Origin: Synanceia verrucosa
Lineage: Eukaryota; Chordata; Actinopteri; Perciformes; Synanceiidae
Reading direction: 5' to 3'
Length of the DNA: 64,000 nt
Assembly (NCBI GenBank): GCA_029721515.1
Contig: CM056561.1
Location: 5,790,001 to 5,854,000, forward strand
Positions 12,559-25,277 of the stretch are shown here, in pieces; position 1 is the stretch's first letter, and each line of letters starts with the position of its first letter. Below the pieces are notes generated by a model that worked only from the letters and a program-made list of their open reading frames with translations, was not told where the DNA came from and did not search any database. A program made the position numbers and the translations under genes.

Positions 12559-15500
12559 CTCAAAACAATTAAAAAAAACCCCAAACAATCAGGTGCACCC
12601 TAGTGGCCAAATTGTTAAGGTATATACCAAAAAAAAAGCAACGTCCATGGCTCAGTTTCAGTCACAGACCTTTGTTGCATTTTACATCCGTATCTCTCTC
12701 CCCTTCCTGTGCTGCAGTATTAGCTTTCCAGTGAAGGCAAAAAGCCAAAAAGTACAAAAAGGAGTCATGCAACAGCTGTTCGTACACACAGTGTAGTGTT
12801 GTTCGTTGTGATCTTCAGTCACACAATTTGGATTGCGAATTACCAAGAACAAAACCATTTGTCAACATACTGTCAACAGTTTTATAGGGAATTTTCTTCA
12901 GTAGACCATAGGTCCAATAAAAACTGTTGAGGTCTGCAGAGTACACAGAGCAGACAGGACATTGTTTCTAGAGGAAGATGTTGCTGTAGATTTTTCGATG
13001 TTGGGAGCAAATGAACCACAAATAAAATTCCATTCATCTCTGTTGTATTTGTGTGGCGCCAGAAAAACTGGCCAAATAACACAGAGACTGTGTTATTTGA
13101 CATCTGTATGGCTCGATAACTCCAGAGGACATGAGATAATATGTGCTTTAATAATATGTGTAATCATTTCATTCCATATTTCTAAACAGAAACGTGTTGT
13201 TTTGATGGCTCTTATCCTAGGACACTAACGTACAAATCTGTATATAAGGTGAAAGACAGGAATGCAGCTTGGAAGCACAATTCGTTTCCTTCCTGGTTTC
13301 ATACATGTATAAGTTATTTCATCCCAACTGTAAAAGACACTGACAGACCCGGTGTGTTTGAAGTCTTTCCAGGATAGGATAAAGCTTTCCCTGACACTTC
13401 CTCTATCCAAATATCACAGGTACACTTTGCTCAATAAAAGGGGACTTTATTGTCAGTGACAAAACATTCCTGATTCAGAAAGTAAAGATTGGAGAAGCTT
13501 ATGGAAGTTATTTGAACAATAACAAGGATTGTTGTTGCTTTCATGACACCATGGAATGAAATTTCGATTAGGTCATTTCAAAGTCGATTTAGTGGCTGGT
13601 CTCCAACTCATGAAATTATCAGCTCTGAATGACTCAACTAAACAGTTCATTGGGCTATTAATCTTTCGATTGATGAAAAGAGTGAATATTCATACCAGAC
13701 ACATACACACACACACGGACATGTGTCATCCTCCGGAACAGCTTTGAGCATTAAGATGATGTATCCGTGTTATTACGACAGATCTCTATCTCCACTACAA
13801 AGTCCACTTCCTCACCACACAGGGTGTTGGTGTTGCTGACACAGGCTGATGACAGATCAACTAGTGTGTCATCATGTGTTTTCGCTTTGTGTGTGTATGT
13901 ATGCATGCAAACTTGCTCTTTTTCCAGTCATAAGGAATCAACATCTGGAAAGCTAGGAATAAAAGAAGTCTGTAGGATTTCTATGTGGGTGTAATATAAA
14001 ATGGGACAGAAGACGCTGGAAAAAAATAACAAATGTAAGTAGCAACAGGGAGTGTGTTTGGGTGTATCTTTGGTGTAAAATGTAGCATGTTGCTGTTTTG
14101 TATTATGTTGTATAAATCATACCTTTCTACCCCTATGTTTTTTGGGATGTTTTTCCTGTACATACAAAAGACAGTACTTCAGTCAAACCACACTTAAATC
14201 TATTAGATCCTGAAGTGTGGCCCTTCTTTGGTGCAGCAATCATTTAATCATTTAAAACAGCGCGTAATACTATAGTGCATACTGGAGAAATCATTCCCAG
14301 ACTGGGGGCAGCTGAGTCATAGATAGACCAGTGCTAAACAGTTTTCAAATGATTGTCGTTCACTGCAGAGGCTGTGTTCATTTACAGTATACTCACTCAT
14401 TGGTGCCTTATTTTCTGTCTCCAGGGAGTATGAGGATTTCTATCTTTTCCTCTGGGCCTCTCCATGGAGAGTCACCATGACTTATAGCATGTTCCCATGA
14501 TGTCATTGCTGTAGTTTTAGCCCTAAATTGATCGTAATAGTTAGAGGCTGAATTTAACAAAAAATAATGAGGTCTTTAAATTAAAAAAAGAAAGAAAATG
14601 CATGTGCTAGGTTTGTGCAGGAATTTTCAGTCTTACGTATCACGACGCAGAACAGTGGGAGCTCTGTTCGAGCCCTCGGTCTACAAGACCATGACCAATG
14701 CATAATGATGCATTTATTTATTTATTTTCTCCATTTTGGTCTTTTTTTTCTTTCGCTGGGGGGTAGGGGAGTAGGAGGTACACACATGCAGAGCCGGTTG
14801 TGGTGTGGTTTGGGCATACATGTGTTATTCATGTTCAAACATTGTGGTCGTCTCAATCCATATTCATGCATTTAAAAAGGCTTGCTGTGTGTGTGGAGGT
14901 ATAGCATTCCCTATCATGTTCCCGCCCCATAGCAGCCACAGACAGAGAGATTGGATTGTGTCTGTTTGGGCTGCACTGGGCATATGTGTGTATGTTTTGT
15001 GTGTCTATGCAGAATGATGCCCTGTACACAAGGGTCTCTGTTCGTTATGATAGTGTCTAGCAGGTATTCCCTAGACTTTCTCAGGGAAACCCAGCTGTTT
15101 CAGAGCACATTGTGCCAGATTCTTTCAGCACTTGCTCGGGCCTTGTGTCATCAGCACGGCGAGGCCTTTGATAGAAGAAAAATAGAGAGAGAGAGAGAGT
15201 GATATAGAGATAAATAGAGATGTTCCCGAGCCTTCTACATTTCCTCTGATTCCTTCCCAACTTTGATCTCCGTTCTTGGAGCATTTGCACTCCTGTCCGA
15301 ATTTTTATTATTGCTTAAATTCACTAAACATCCCTGGTCGAATTAACCCATGTGTAAGCCAAGTTTATAAGTTCTGACACGTAGACAAAATTCATTTACT
15401 TCTGAGTCAGTCAGTGTTAATTTCACTCCTTCCGATTTATTGTGAAAAGCCGAGCTGCTAGCAACTTCCATTCTCCCCCCTTCTTGGAATTTATTTTTTG

Positions 15501-18365
15501 TTAAACTATTACTGAATCAATGTGTCTGATTTATGTTAATATGAGGTTTAAGTGTGTCAACAATCATTAGTTTTAGTGATAGCTGAGGCTATTTTTTGGT
15601 GTTTTCCCACTGTTACCAGTAGGCCTGTGGTTTTATAAAGGAACGTTAAGCACATGACTAACAGTTAATGCCTCTGTGTCTGTCATTAGACTGCTCATTT
15701 AAGTTAATTTGACAAGCTGAAAGTGTTTTATGCTATTAAATGTCGTAATTTACCTTTATATTTGTTAATTGCAATAGTTAGCCTTTAAGTACCGTGTTTA
15801 GCTGACACCTCATTTGTTAACAGTCATTAGTTTGCAGTATTCATACTTGAAAATAAAGATTTACATTGTTGTTTAGTTGAACTGAAGAATTTCTTTGAGT
15901 CTTTCAACATTGTGTTCGGTTTATTTGACAAAATAAGAGTGCATGATTGTGTGAAAAAATAGTGATTTAAAGGAATTATATGACAGGATTATTCCTACCT
16001 TTGTTAGTAAATAGTACTAGAGGGGTGTTACACATGCATATAAAAGACTCATTTCTGTTTTCAATATGTTTATTTGAGCAAACTGCTGTGCCCATGCAGG
16101 CTCATGGTGACCAAGTTATTAAAAAAACCCTTCAGTGCATTTTTTTCTCTTTTTTTTTTTTTTTTCTCCCTCCTCCCACGTTTTACACGCCACCCCAAAA
16201 CAACACCAGCACTTTTGAGTTTAATGCATATGGATAGGGAGGGGAAGTTCTGCATGTTGATCGAAAGGAAAATATTAGTTCAACATTCGGTGCAGTGTTT
16301 ATCGTGCGTGTGTGTGTGTATAAACAAGGCAGTGCTTTCTGCTTTTGTGTCCGGGTGTGTGATAGACAATGAAAGCTTTCTCCAGTTTTAAACCACTTCC
16401 TATAGCTGTCATATAATAATAAGTATTGGCGCCTAGAATGTCATCATCTCCAATGACGTACCCTGACAAGGTCTCAGTATCAAACCTCAATGCATTTTAA
16501 TTACTGACTGAAATGTGACCACAAGTCAGTGGATTGGAAAACTGACAGCATCAAATGCTTGGTCTGATTGTCTGTGTTTACTTAATCTTTGGTCAGATAT
16601 TTCCGGATCAGAATCAAGAAACTGCTAAGTTCTTGTTCTGCTGTTTCAGTTAAGACTGCACTGAATAATCATGCATTGAGAAGTGTGACGATTTGTTAAA
16701 TGTGGAAAAAAAACAGGTTTTAATTCCTCAATTAAAAATGTATTTCTACTGCACCTCCAGTAAAGAAATATAGCATTAGATGAGATTTTAGAGGCATTGC
16801 TTGAACACTAGTACTGGATATAAAGTCTTCTACAATGTTTATTGCATGAAGCTGTTACCTGACTTCATGTAAAATTGCAGCATTGACACAGTGAATGACT
16901 TATGCTTTTAACCTAGATACACTGTCGGGTACACTGCAAGTATTTCAGTTGAGTAATAGTGTGTGTAATATTTCTCAGAGATCCTTATAACTCTTAACTG
17001 CATGTGTGCGTTTCTGCGTGTGTGTGATCTTGATAGATCTTGTGATGAGGCCACCAATGCCTTTCATCCTAATGGATTCCATCTGACCAATCACAGTGCA
17101 GAGACATGGCTACAGATAAGCCCGTTGGAGCTGGGGAGGTTCCGGTAAACAGCTTGTGATAGCCCCGTATCCCCCTTCTGCTCCTATCAGCAATCAGCCG
17201 GGGTTAATGGTGAGAGCCTGAGGCTGGCTGATTGGAGCCAGGCTGCACATCAGTCAAGACAAACCCAGTGTCGGGCCATATGTCAGGCTCCAGCGATTCA
17301 AGCCCGTCTTCTTCCTGACCGCAGCACGTGCGCTGCTGTTGAAGAAATCGGACGTGCTCGATGACTCTTCTGCATGATGAAGAACCTAAACCTGACTGTA
17401 TCCTGATGATGACACAAGCCATAACTCAGCCTTACCTTCTAACCTGTTGGTATAGTCAAGTGTTAATATTTCATACTGTAAGATCTGAAGCAGCTACCTC
17501 TGTTTCTGTCTAAAGTGGGTCACGGCTTGACCCTCTGTCTCCCAGTTGAACTGTGTAACTGCATGCTGCATTGACCTGTCTGACCAGATCACTGTAAAGT
17601 GTGTAGGGGTCAGGAGCTACAGGTTGACGCTCAGCTGCTGTGGTTCCCGCCGGGTGGCCACTTTTGATTTCCTTTCTTCTCCCCTCTGTTCCATCTTTCC
17701 CTCTCTCTCTTTCTCTGTCTCTTTCTTTCCCTCTTTCAGATCAAAGGGCTCCAATTCCCTGTCTCCAAAGAGGAGAGAAAGAAAAGAATTAATACTAATG
17801 GTGCTGGGAGCAGAGGAATAAAGCGTCAGGGTAATTACCCAGCAATCACTGCAGCATTCCGCAGCTGAGGGGGGCAGAGATAGGGTCTTGAGCCTAAAGA
17901 GCATGGACGTGGATCAACGTTTTTTGGCACACACACAGACACACTCACACTCAGGTACAGCCAAGCTCACACTAGTGCAATCTGTCTTCATTGAAAAGCT
18001 GTGGGGTGTGCAGGAGGTCGACCAGGAGGAATCACCCTGCAAACAACATTTGTTTCATCTTTCTCATTGTTTTTCTGTCATTTTCGATGTGCATACATGT
18101 GCATTGCTGTGTGGCTGTTAGTGTGTGTGTGTGTGTGTGTTTTGCTGTCTATTTGATATGTATGAATAATGCAGTGGATGGAGGTATGTGTGGGGAAGAG
18201 GGGGAGAATGTCTGCTTGTCATAAGTGGAACCCCCCCCCATGTTTATGATAACAATCACAGCCTCATTATTGTGTGTGTGTATTCCTCAGAGGTCAATAC
18301 TGTATATTCAGAATAATCCAGATGTTACAATGGACATACAGAATTAGACGAGTGTATGTGGTTTC

Positions 18366-18367
<2 letters not shown>

Positions 18368-18403
<36 letters not shown>
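18368..18403. repeat. (GT)n microsatellite
   Basis: Uninterrupted TG/GT tract of 18 units in intron A-B. Confidence 0.95.
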
Positions 18404-18406
<3 letters not shown>

Positions 18407-18865
18407 AGCGTATATGCAAATATATTTATGCACATACACAAACACTCAGTCTCATCTATCAGGCTACTGAAATATTTTTTTTTCTGTAAATGTAAATTCG
18501 AATGAGCAAAGTTTGTGGAGTTTGAGTTTGTCAAAATGTGAGTGAAAAATTTTAATAATTCAATAATTGCTGAAATAACAACTGCCGTCATCTGTTCAGG
18601 AGCTCTTATCTGCAATTCACTGGCCCCTCCTGCAGATTTGTTTGCAATTATTCACTTTTTGATTTATTTCATACACAAAATTATGTCAGTGTATTATTTG
18701 ATTTGTTGTTAAATTATGACCTTAATGGGGCAGAGAACTCAGAGCAATTATAATTTAACCTTATATGCATGGCGACACAATATAGGGTTATTATCAGTTT
18801 TATATATTGCTTAAATATTCCAAAAAATGAAACATATTCAGGAATATGAATAAATGAAGCATTCA

Positions 18866-18868
<3 letters not shown>

Positions 18869-18912
<44 letters not shown>
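18869..18912. repeat. (GT)n microsatellite
   Basis: Uninterrupted tract of about 22 units in intron A-B, 465 bp from the preceding tract. Confidence 0.95.
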
Positions 18913-18916
<4 letters not shown>

Positions 18917-19811
18917 GATGGACACAGAGCACCTTTGTATTTCTAAACAGACGCTGGTAGTTAGGAACAGAATGAATGTTGGGTTAACGGTGACGAAGCT
19001 GCTCTGAGAGTCACAGGCCTCAGGAATAATCGCAGTGATACCCGTAGAAAATTCTGTCTCATTCGTGTGCTCCTGTTTCCACCTCAACAAACTTTTTTTT
19101 TTTTTTCCTCCTTTGGCTGGAGGATGGGCGAGGACCTGCTGGTTTGGCTTGTCAACTCTAGATCTTGCCTACGTTTGGTCCTTTTCTGGTTTGGAGGCAA
19201 AACAGCACAGCAGATACAGAGACACATGTGATTGTTCCCAGCCCTGTTCTGCAGACGAGTACTAGCCAGCACATCAAAAAAGCTTTTTCATTCTCTCATC
19301 GGGGGGAAGCTCTCTTTTGCTCTCTTTGACACACACTGCACTGCAGTTTGGGAATAAAAAAAAAAAACTGTTCCCGGACAGACGTAAAGAATGACCTATA
19401 CTTTTCCTTGTTTAGAAAAGTGTGGATGATTTCAGAACCTGAGCAGCTTTTGACCCTCCCTTCTCTTCCTCCCTCTCTCGGGCACAACTCGTCTTATGAA
19501 GTCATTTTGCTCCGTCGTTCTGGTCGATAACAGATGAGTAATGACCCCTCGAGCAAAGCAGCATGACATCAGGAAGGTCGTTCAAGGGAAATAATGGGAG
19601 AGGTGTCATTTTCTGCTTTAAGGGTCTCTGTGTCATGTTGTCCCTTCACATACATTCCCAGCCAGTCAACTCAGCTGACTTAAGCTGTGAGTAAATGGTG
19701 GCAGTTCCCTTCTAGCTTTATGCTATATGCTACAAAGACACCTTATTATGGGGTAGAGTGCAGAAGGTGGTGGCTTTTCTCAGTTGTACAAGTATAATTC
19801 TGGGACCAGAA

Positions 19812-20256
19812 ATGTCATTACACTAATTCCTCACTATATGGAGCTTCGATTTTCACAGTTTCACTCTATGTCATATTTTATATCGAGTTTACCAAAATAT
19901 ATATCACAGATTTTTCACTGGTTCACAGATTTCAGCTGGGAATGGGTCTTTTTTATGTCTGGTACATGCTTCCCCAGTTGGTTTGCCTACGTTTCATGCA
20001 CTAGACACATGCATGTGTATTTGTGCGTAGCATACAAACAGTGTGTCTACATACGTAATTTCAACGAGTCTTACCTCATATCTAAGAGTATATAACAAAT
20101 TTATACTGTATTGGAAATGTTTATAGGAGTGTGGGATGGTTTATAAGTGCTTGAATATCTAAAAAATACTCATAAATATATGTTTTTTACTTCACAGATT
20201 TCCCCTTTCGCGGGGGGTTCTCGAACGTTACCGCTACGATCGAGGAGAGATCACTG
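19812..20256. repeat. Diverged dispersed repeat, probably an old DNA transposon
   Basis: The left part reads AATTCCTCACTATATGGAGC and the right part ends CCCTTTCGCGG ... CGATCGAGGAGAGATCACTG. Together these resemble the widespread animal repeat that starts 'cctcactatatcgcgg' and ends 'gatcgagggatcactg'. The family assignment is from memory. The ends are approximate and I see no clean target duplication. The interior carries no intact gene. Confidence 0.4.
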
Positions 20257-20748
20257 CATCTCTTCTCGGTGACCTTGCTCTGTGGTTAAGTGAAGACATT
20301 AAGTGTCACATCTCATGGATGTAGTGTTATTCAGAGACATGAGTCCCTTCTGTGTTTGTGTACCACTCTGCTGACCTCACACAACAAACATTTTTCATTT
20401 TAAATTTGCCCTGGAGTTGTTCCAAGTGGATAAATGGGCTTGCTGCAGAAAATCGCCACATGGGGGCGCCAGCTTACACCGTATCAGTGTTTCCTCTGAC
20501 TGCCCGTGTAGACTGGGTTGCTCTGCAGAGAAGGGGTGGTGGGACCGGGGGTTAAATGAAGTACAAACACACCCTCCTCACCCTGGAAAGGTCACTATCT
20601 TCCCTGAACGTCTTGTCCGAACTGTGTTTGTCTTTGAAGAGCCACAGTTTTTAGTGCTCAGGAGCAGGAGGAAGTCCTCTATTAATCTCGGCATCTGCAA
20701 GCTCTGACAGCAGGAGATGGGAAGTGTATGCAGGTGTCTGAGTATACT

Positions 20749-20751
<3 letters not shown>

Positions 20752-20788
<37 letters not shown>
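20752..20788. repeat. (AC)n microsatellite
   Basis: Uninterrupted AC tract of about 18 units in intron A-B. Confidence 0.95.
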
Positions 20789-20792
<4 letters not shown>

Positions 20793-21864
20793 TGTACATG
20801 CTTGCAGTATGTGACTGTGGAGTGCTTGAAGAGGCAGTATGACATGTCCAGTATGAAGTCTTTCATCACGACTGTGACCTAGATTTCTCTGGGGAACGAC
20901 ACGCTGTGTTACTACATATTGTTCAGTTTGCGGTTATTGTCCCTCTCTGTATTTGTATGGCTGCGTGTGCACAAATGCACATACGTACTATATCATTGCC
21001 AGGATCTCTGGGTTTTACTACCAGCCCTGTCATATTTTCAGAGGCGATGACAAGCGCAGAGAAATGAGTTGCCTTTCAGAAAGGGCGACCAGTTACTGTT
21101 TGGTGTTTTTATTGGTCCAAAAGAGTTTTAAAAATACAAATGATTGTGTTTTTATGGTGGTCACACTCCACGCTGGTCTCCTTTGTGTTCTGTAGAAATG
21201 ATCCTTGTGGAGGCCACCGAGTTCTAGCTCTTAGCTTGGATGGAAGACAGACGGGTCGACCGGGTTTGTGGTTCTGCTCCGGAACAAGCTGCTTTTAGAT
21301 CACCATTTTTCGGCAGAGTTACAGGGCCTGATACTGTTACACTGACTTCTCTCCCATTGCTTTAGAACCCAGCTTGTCCTAATCATCATCATACTCTTCA
21401 GACTGCGACACAAATGCAACACCAAGGCTCCAAATGGATTTCAGAGCCCATTAAATAGAATCAAAATAGTTTTGTTGACATCTGTCAACTTTTTAACTGA
21501 AAGTGAATGTGTGTCAGCTATTGTTCAGGACTTCAAATCCTCCCTTCACATTAAATATTTCACTGATGACAATATCCCTGTTAGAATGTTTTGGTCTTGT
21601 GAAAGTGATATCTGAGGAACGCCAAAAGGGAATGTCTTAAATCTTGACACAATTGTTGAAGTATGAACTAATTAGAATTTAGTTGTAAAGGTCACGGTTA
21701 TCATGACCTTGGTCATTACTCAGTAATTCATTTGTTAATTATGACAGTTGTACACCCATATCTAATAGGGTGAAGTGATAACATACAGTGGGCATACAGT
21801 GCATGGATGTAAACCACGATATACTACTGGAAGAGGCATATATCTGATGGTAATGCTATTTTTT

Positions 21865-22467
21865 TCTAGGATTAGTCGACCAATCAGGTTGATGTCAAAT
21901 GTAGTGCTGACCTTCAAGCTTTTTTTTTTGTTTTAAAAAAAACTTTGTTACACTCCAAACCTAAAAACAACACTGGAATTAAGAAGAATTAAAAAATTCC
22001 CAAACTGAAAAAACTCTTCTGGTGGTTGATAAGTAGGCTCATAAATTAAATTAAAACGCTTGTGCAAACTGCAGACAGGTCAGCCAGATGTGCAACTCAG
22101 AGCATCAGAACTGTCACCTGATACCAGACTCAGAGCGGCCCGATGGAAAATGTCAGCATCAGCGTATTCTTCATCAATAAAATCTGTCTTATGTTTATCA
22201 TTAATTTTGAGTCACAAAGACTATTTGAAAGGATAATCTATACACCATTGCGGGTCGGGCGCTCTGTTTCCTTGTCGAAGATTTTTTTTTTCTTTTTTTA
22301 ATTACACAATAGGCTGTTCTTTCTTAGCTCACCAGTAGGCTATAGCCTATATAATACCATAGGAAAAAAAAGCTTTGATTTTTTTTTTTTTTTTTTTTTT
22401 AACATCACATCCCGTGCTTTCGATCAAAGCTTCGAAGCTTCAAATTAGTTTTGTGTCAGCCCTAGTC
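21865..22467. repeat. Possible diverged hAT-like repeat region
   Basis: The region begins CTAGGATTAGTCGACCAATC and ends GTGTCAGCCCTAG, wording typical of fish hAT-derived repeats. Between them lie homopolymer T- and A-runs (21920-21945, 22380-22400). The two ends do not form a convincing terminal inverted repeat and no target duplication was found, so it may be two fragments. Confidence 0.3.
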
Positions 22468-25139
22468 AAATGCAAAGTCAAGGTCAATAAAAGGTAACTG
22501 CACCTCAACACATTTAAGGAGAACCTGGTCCTGTCCTATCAGCTTGTTGATAAAGTTATCAGAATCAAAACAGTGTGGCTGTAAACAGTGGGGATCCGTG
22601 TGTGGGAGACGACTGAGACAGACGTCATGGCTTCTCAGGAAGATACACACTGCAGTGCCTGGCCCACAGAGTCATGGTAGCAGCCTTTCGTAGGTGGTCT
22701 GCTGCAACGGGAGGTGTGTGTGGTTGGAGAGTGGGATGACATATGCACAGAGGTTTAATGATAAAAGCCTGTGTGTGTGTGAGAGAGAGAGAGATGTTGG
22801 AGCACGGTTTGAGGTAGCCTTATACACCGAGAGATAAAATGAATGACTGCTGTTCTCATCATAACAATCAAGCTACTAGTTGGGAGGCCCCCCCTCTCTC
22901 CCAGAAAGGCGAGCGGCTGCCCTGCCCCCCGCCTGTCAACAAAAGCCATTTCTCTCCGGAGAGTATGTTTTGACTTTGAGAATTCTGACAGAATTCCTCG
23001 CCCTCTTTCCCATATCCACAACTCACGTGACGCCTTCCCATACACTGATGCACAGTTTCACAGAAGGCAGAGCGACGTGGCTAAATATTTCATTTTCATT
23101 TTCGAAGGGCTGTTATTGTGTGCGACCAGGCCAAAGCAAACTAAAGCCTGGTAAAGAATGTAATCATTTATCTAAGACTAAGGGCGACATGCTCAATTGG
23201 AGCTGAAATAGGCCTCTGTGGTACCCATAGGGAAAGGGGGCTGGAGTGTGCATGAGTGCATATGTTTACGTTTTGGTGCATATTTTAGTATTTTACTATT
23301 TATTTTAACAAGGTATGTCAAAGCTACTGAGCGGCTACTGTACAACTAGAAGCCAAAGCCAGATATTTGGTTTGTTTATAGTTTTAGATACGCATGTTCC
23401 AGCGGCGCTCTTGTGTGAGAAATCACTGCTTTTGATGTTATAATTTTATGTTATAACGTGTCCAGTTTTGGCGCTCAAGTGTTCACTACAAAATGAGTGA
23501 AAAGCTCTTCAGTCCACTCACTTGAAATGAGAGCCTAAAGGGAAACTCATATTGCTTCTTTCTGTCTCACAGTGTCCAACACACCCATGGTAATCATGAA
23601 TTGCTGGGAAATGTATCTGACTTTGATGGTGTGAAGCTTTCCCATCATTCCCTGAAGGTTTAATGTCCCTATCGCTTGTGGACTGCCCCACCAGATCTTT
23701 CAGCTTGGCTGTATAATGACTGTCATTAACCTATCAAGATCTGCCGAAGGGTTCCGACTGCTTTTTCCCACCCCCTCCTGCCACTTTCCCTCCATTGCCA
23801 AAACCGAGATGTCTTCTTTAAATCCTTGCTCTTTCCCTCCAGGGAGCAGTGAACACCAAAGTCTAGAGTCTAATTAAATTCATTTGTAAAATAGCTGTGG
23901 ATATTTGGACATTATCTATCTATGTACCCATGACTGGAATGCAGCTTAACTGGACATTTTTAGCCTGTCACCCTCTCAGTTAAAATGTGGTTTCTTGATG
24001 GCCTCAAGTGCTTTTTGTTGTTTTTTTATTATTATTTTTATTGGATTCTCATGTTCATTAAATAATGAATTCTTTCAGTACATGTGCCTTTCTTTTTTAC
24101 AACTCAGGCCCGAAGCTGAGAAAGGATTGCTTGGGTCAAATGTGGAATTAATGCTTTGCAGCAGTGAGTGAATGGTGCTTTGTCTGTCTGTAGCAAAAAA
24201 AAAAAAAAACACTAAAGAAGACAGGCTATGCTAGTGTATAGGTCTCATAGAATCTCAGGGACTTCCTCAACTTTTCATATTGAACCACTTTTTTCAATCA
24301 AGATGACTATTAATTCAAATACAAAGGAATGTAGAGTGTACTTGTGGAAATTATAAGTCACCATGTCACCATGTCCCGTCACCACATGTGCTATCATGTG
24401 CCTTTGTAACTAATTTGTAGACCTCTGGAGTCTCATTGCTTCGCGCTGCATCTGCTAGTGTTTTGTTTGGTACAGCTCGGAGCGTTTTGTCTTTGTGTGT
24501 GTGTGTCTGACTGTGCATGCGTCTTTGTGTGTTTGTGTTCTGCTTTGCGGATGTTCATCAGATAAAGGCTTTTGAACACCGCAACTGGCTATTACACCAC
24601 CACTTTAGCGACATGAGGTTAGCCGCAGAAAGGCAGATGCTGAGACACAAGTCCAGTGAGTCAATGGGCTGAATCCAGTCTTCATGTGACGCTCCTAATC
24701 TAGTACTGAAGCTGATTTAGTGGCACTATCCAATGGTTGCGTTGTCTAACTTCCTCTCTCTTAAACCATATTTGTCTTGACCCAAGCCATACATGCAGAC
24801 TTTCATTGCTGCTTATCTTTAAGATGCCAGGCCAGAGTAGAAGACATGAGGGAGCAGGAAACTGGTGAATGTAGCCAGAGGCTGGGCACACAATTCAATG
24901 TCTAGATTCATCTTCTTGATGAATCGGTGGTCAGTGAGATGATTTCTTTTTGTGGTACTTTGGAACCACAAAGTCTCCAGTCATGAGAGTCCAGCTGTGC
25001 ACATTGCATGAATGCTACTTAAGCTTTTGGGTTCAGTCTTTTCTTCTTGTGACTCTTTTTGATTGTAACATTCTTGCTTCACATCAATATGCTACTAACC
25101 TCAGCTTCTCTTTTTCATCTCTGTCCATCTCTTCTCCAG

Positions 25140-25277
25140 ATTGAGAACCTGTTGGAGCAGTTAAAGGATAAGGACAAACAGCTGGCTGGGTTGAGGGAAA
25201 GAGTCCAGGGCCTCCAAACTGACTCCAGCAATACAGACACAGCCCTGGCCACACTGGAGGAAGCCCTGTCCGAAAAG
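25140..25277 (+). CDS. erc2: ERC2-like exon B (coiled-coil segment)
   Basis: This 138-nt exon gives 46 codons in phase 0-0, exactly the length I recall for the mammalian segment. The acceptor is CTTCTCCAG and the donor is AAG|GTATGAAT. The translation runs from IENLLEQLKDKDKQLAGL to TLEEALSEK and includes QTDSSNTDTALATLEEAL, identical to human ERC2 as I remember it, whereas ERC1 has QADTTNTDTALTTLEEAL. This is the most strongly conserved exon of the window and fixes both family and strand. It continues the rod begun by exon A. Confidence 0.96.

Larger units (their letters stand above)
10039..25139 (+). other. Intron A-B (15.1 kb)
   Basis: No coding exon could be recognised. It holds a complete hAT-type MITE (12172-12558), several GT/CA microsatellites, a diverged repeat with an 'AATTCCTCACTATATGG' to 'CGATCGAGGAGAGATCACTG' layout (19812-20256), and AT-rich sequence with long T-runs near 22380. 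The boundaries are GTAAGTG and CTTCTCCAG. Confidence 0.75.
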
